Assembly (NCBI GenBank): GCA_937965695.1
Contig: CALCKW010000018.1
Coordinates: 99,564-163,563 of the forward strand
Origin: an uncultured Granulosicoccaceae bacterium
GTDB lineage: Bacteria; Pseudomonadota; Gammaproteobacteria; CALCKW01
Reading direction: 5' to 3'
Length of the DNA: 64,000 nt
The notes beneath the pieces are model-generated. The model saw only the letters and a program-made list of their open reading frames with translations, did no database searches and had not been told where the DNA came from. Both the position numbers and the translations under genes were made by a program. Of the stretch, positions 63,948-64,000 are shown piece by piece. How positions within the stretch are numbered: the stretch's first letter is position 1; each line of letters opens with the position of its first letter.

Positions 63948-64000
63948 ATGCCAACACCTAGAAAACAGCTTGTATCCCTTATCGATACGCCTTGGTACCA
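63948..64000 (+). mobile_element. 5' end of a Y1/RAYT-like transposase gene (runs off window)
   Basis: From ATG 63948, with AAGGAA eight bases upstream, the + strand encodes MPTPRKQLVSLIDTPWY and continues past the edge. This beginning matches the start of Y1-type (IS200/REP-associated) transposases, whose next residues are usually HCVSRCVRRAFLCG. Only 17 residues are visible, so the call is moderate. Its position at the broken end of the transporter gene supports an insertion. Confidence 0.6.

Overview
The window reads as chromosomal DNA of a free-living, probably marine, heterotrophic gammaproteobacterium outside the Enterobacterales. The order hfq-hflX-hflK-hflC-DUF2065-hisZ-purA-(tRNA-Leu)-rnr-rlmB-rpsF-rpsR-DUF2232-rplI-dnaB is the conserved core arrangement of Pseudomonas/Marinobacter-type gammaproteobacteria. 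The presence of hisZ, HexR, fdxA and a DUF2805 protein fits the same assignment. I cannot name a genus from the sequence alone.

Layout. 0-7.5 kb, + strand: the 3' end of an OmpA-type gene, a histidine phosphatase, ugd-MATE-murB, and a lemA-TPM-TPM envelope operon that ends at a bidirectional terminator facing a MarR regulator. 8.5-10.6 kb: a MoxR ATPase with a CoxE-like VWA protein. 10.6-13.5 kb: MmgE/PrpD, galU and fdxA. 13.7-27.7 kb, mostly - strand: the core housekeeping block, with one tRNA-Leu(CAG) on the + strand. 28.2-35.1 kb: propionate activation and carboxylation (prpE, pccB, pccA, then methylmalonyl-CoA epimerase). 35.1-42.3 kb: the Entner-Doudoroff block, eda-edd divergent from zwf-pgl-hexR, plus a PfkB sugar kinase. 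Two HexR-type operators flank back-to-back promoters between edd and zwf. 42.7-50.3 kb: a BetI-like repressor divergent from a polar amino acid ABC transporter followed by AruH-, AruI- and DDAH-type genes. This looks like an operon for uptake and breakdown of arginine and methylated arginine. 50.4-64 kb: accessory genes, including a YHYH lipoprotein, HupE/UreJ, an OB-fold-like DUF3127 protein with an SSB-type tail, a lipoprotein nucleoside hydrolase, a glutamine amidotransferase, a LacI-type-sensor GGDEF/EAL protein, DUF2805, a 1-Cys peroxiredoxin, a cold shock protein and DUF4864. The window closes with a half-length SET-type sugar efflux gene abutting the start of a Y1/RAYT-like transposase.

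How the genes work together. Glucose-6-phosphate flows through Zwf, Pgl, Edd and Eda under HexR. Propionate flows through PrpE and PccAB/Mce toward succinyl-CoA; the mutase is not here. Arginine or methylarginine is imported and processed by transamination-decarboxylation and/or DDAH. The most attractive candidates for new biology are the DDAH+AruHI transporter operon with its 26-bp palindromic operator, the DUF3127 protein with an SSB-like tip, and the LacI-sensor c-di-GMP enzyme.
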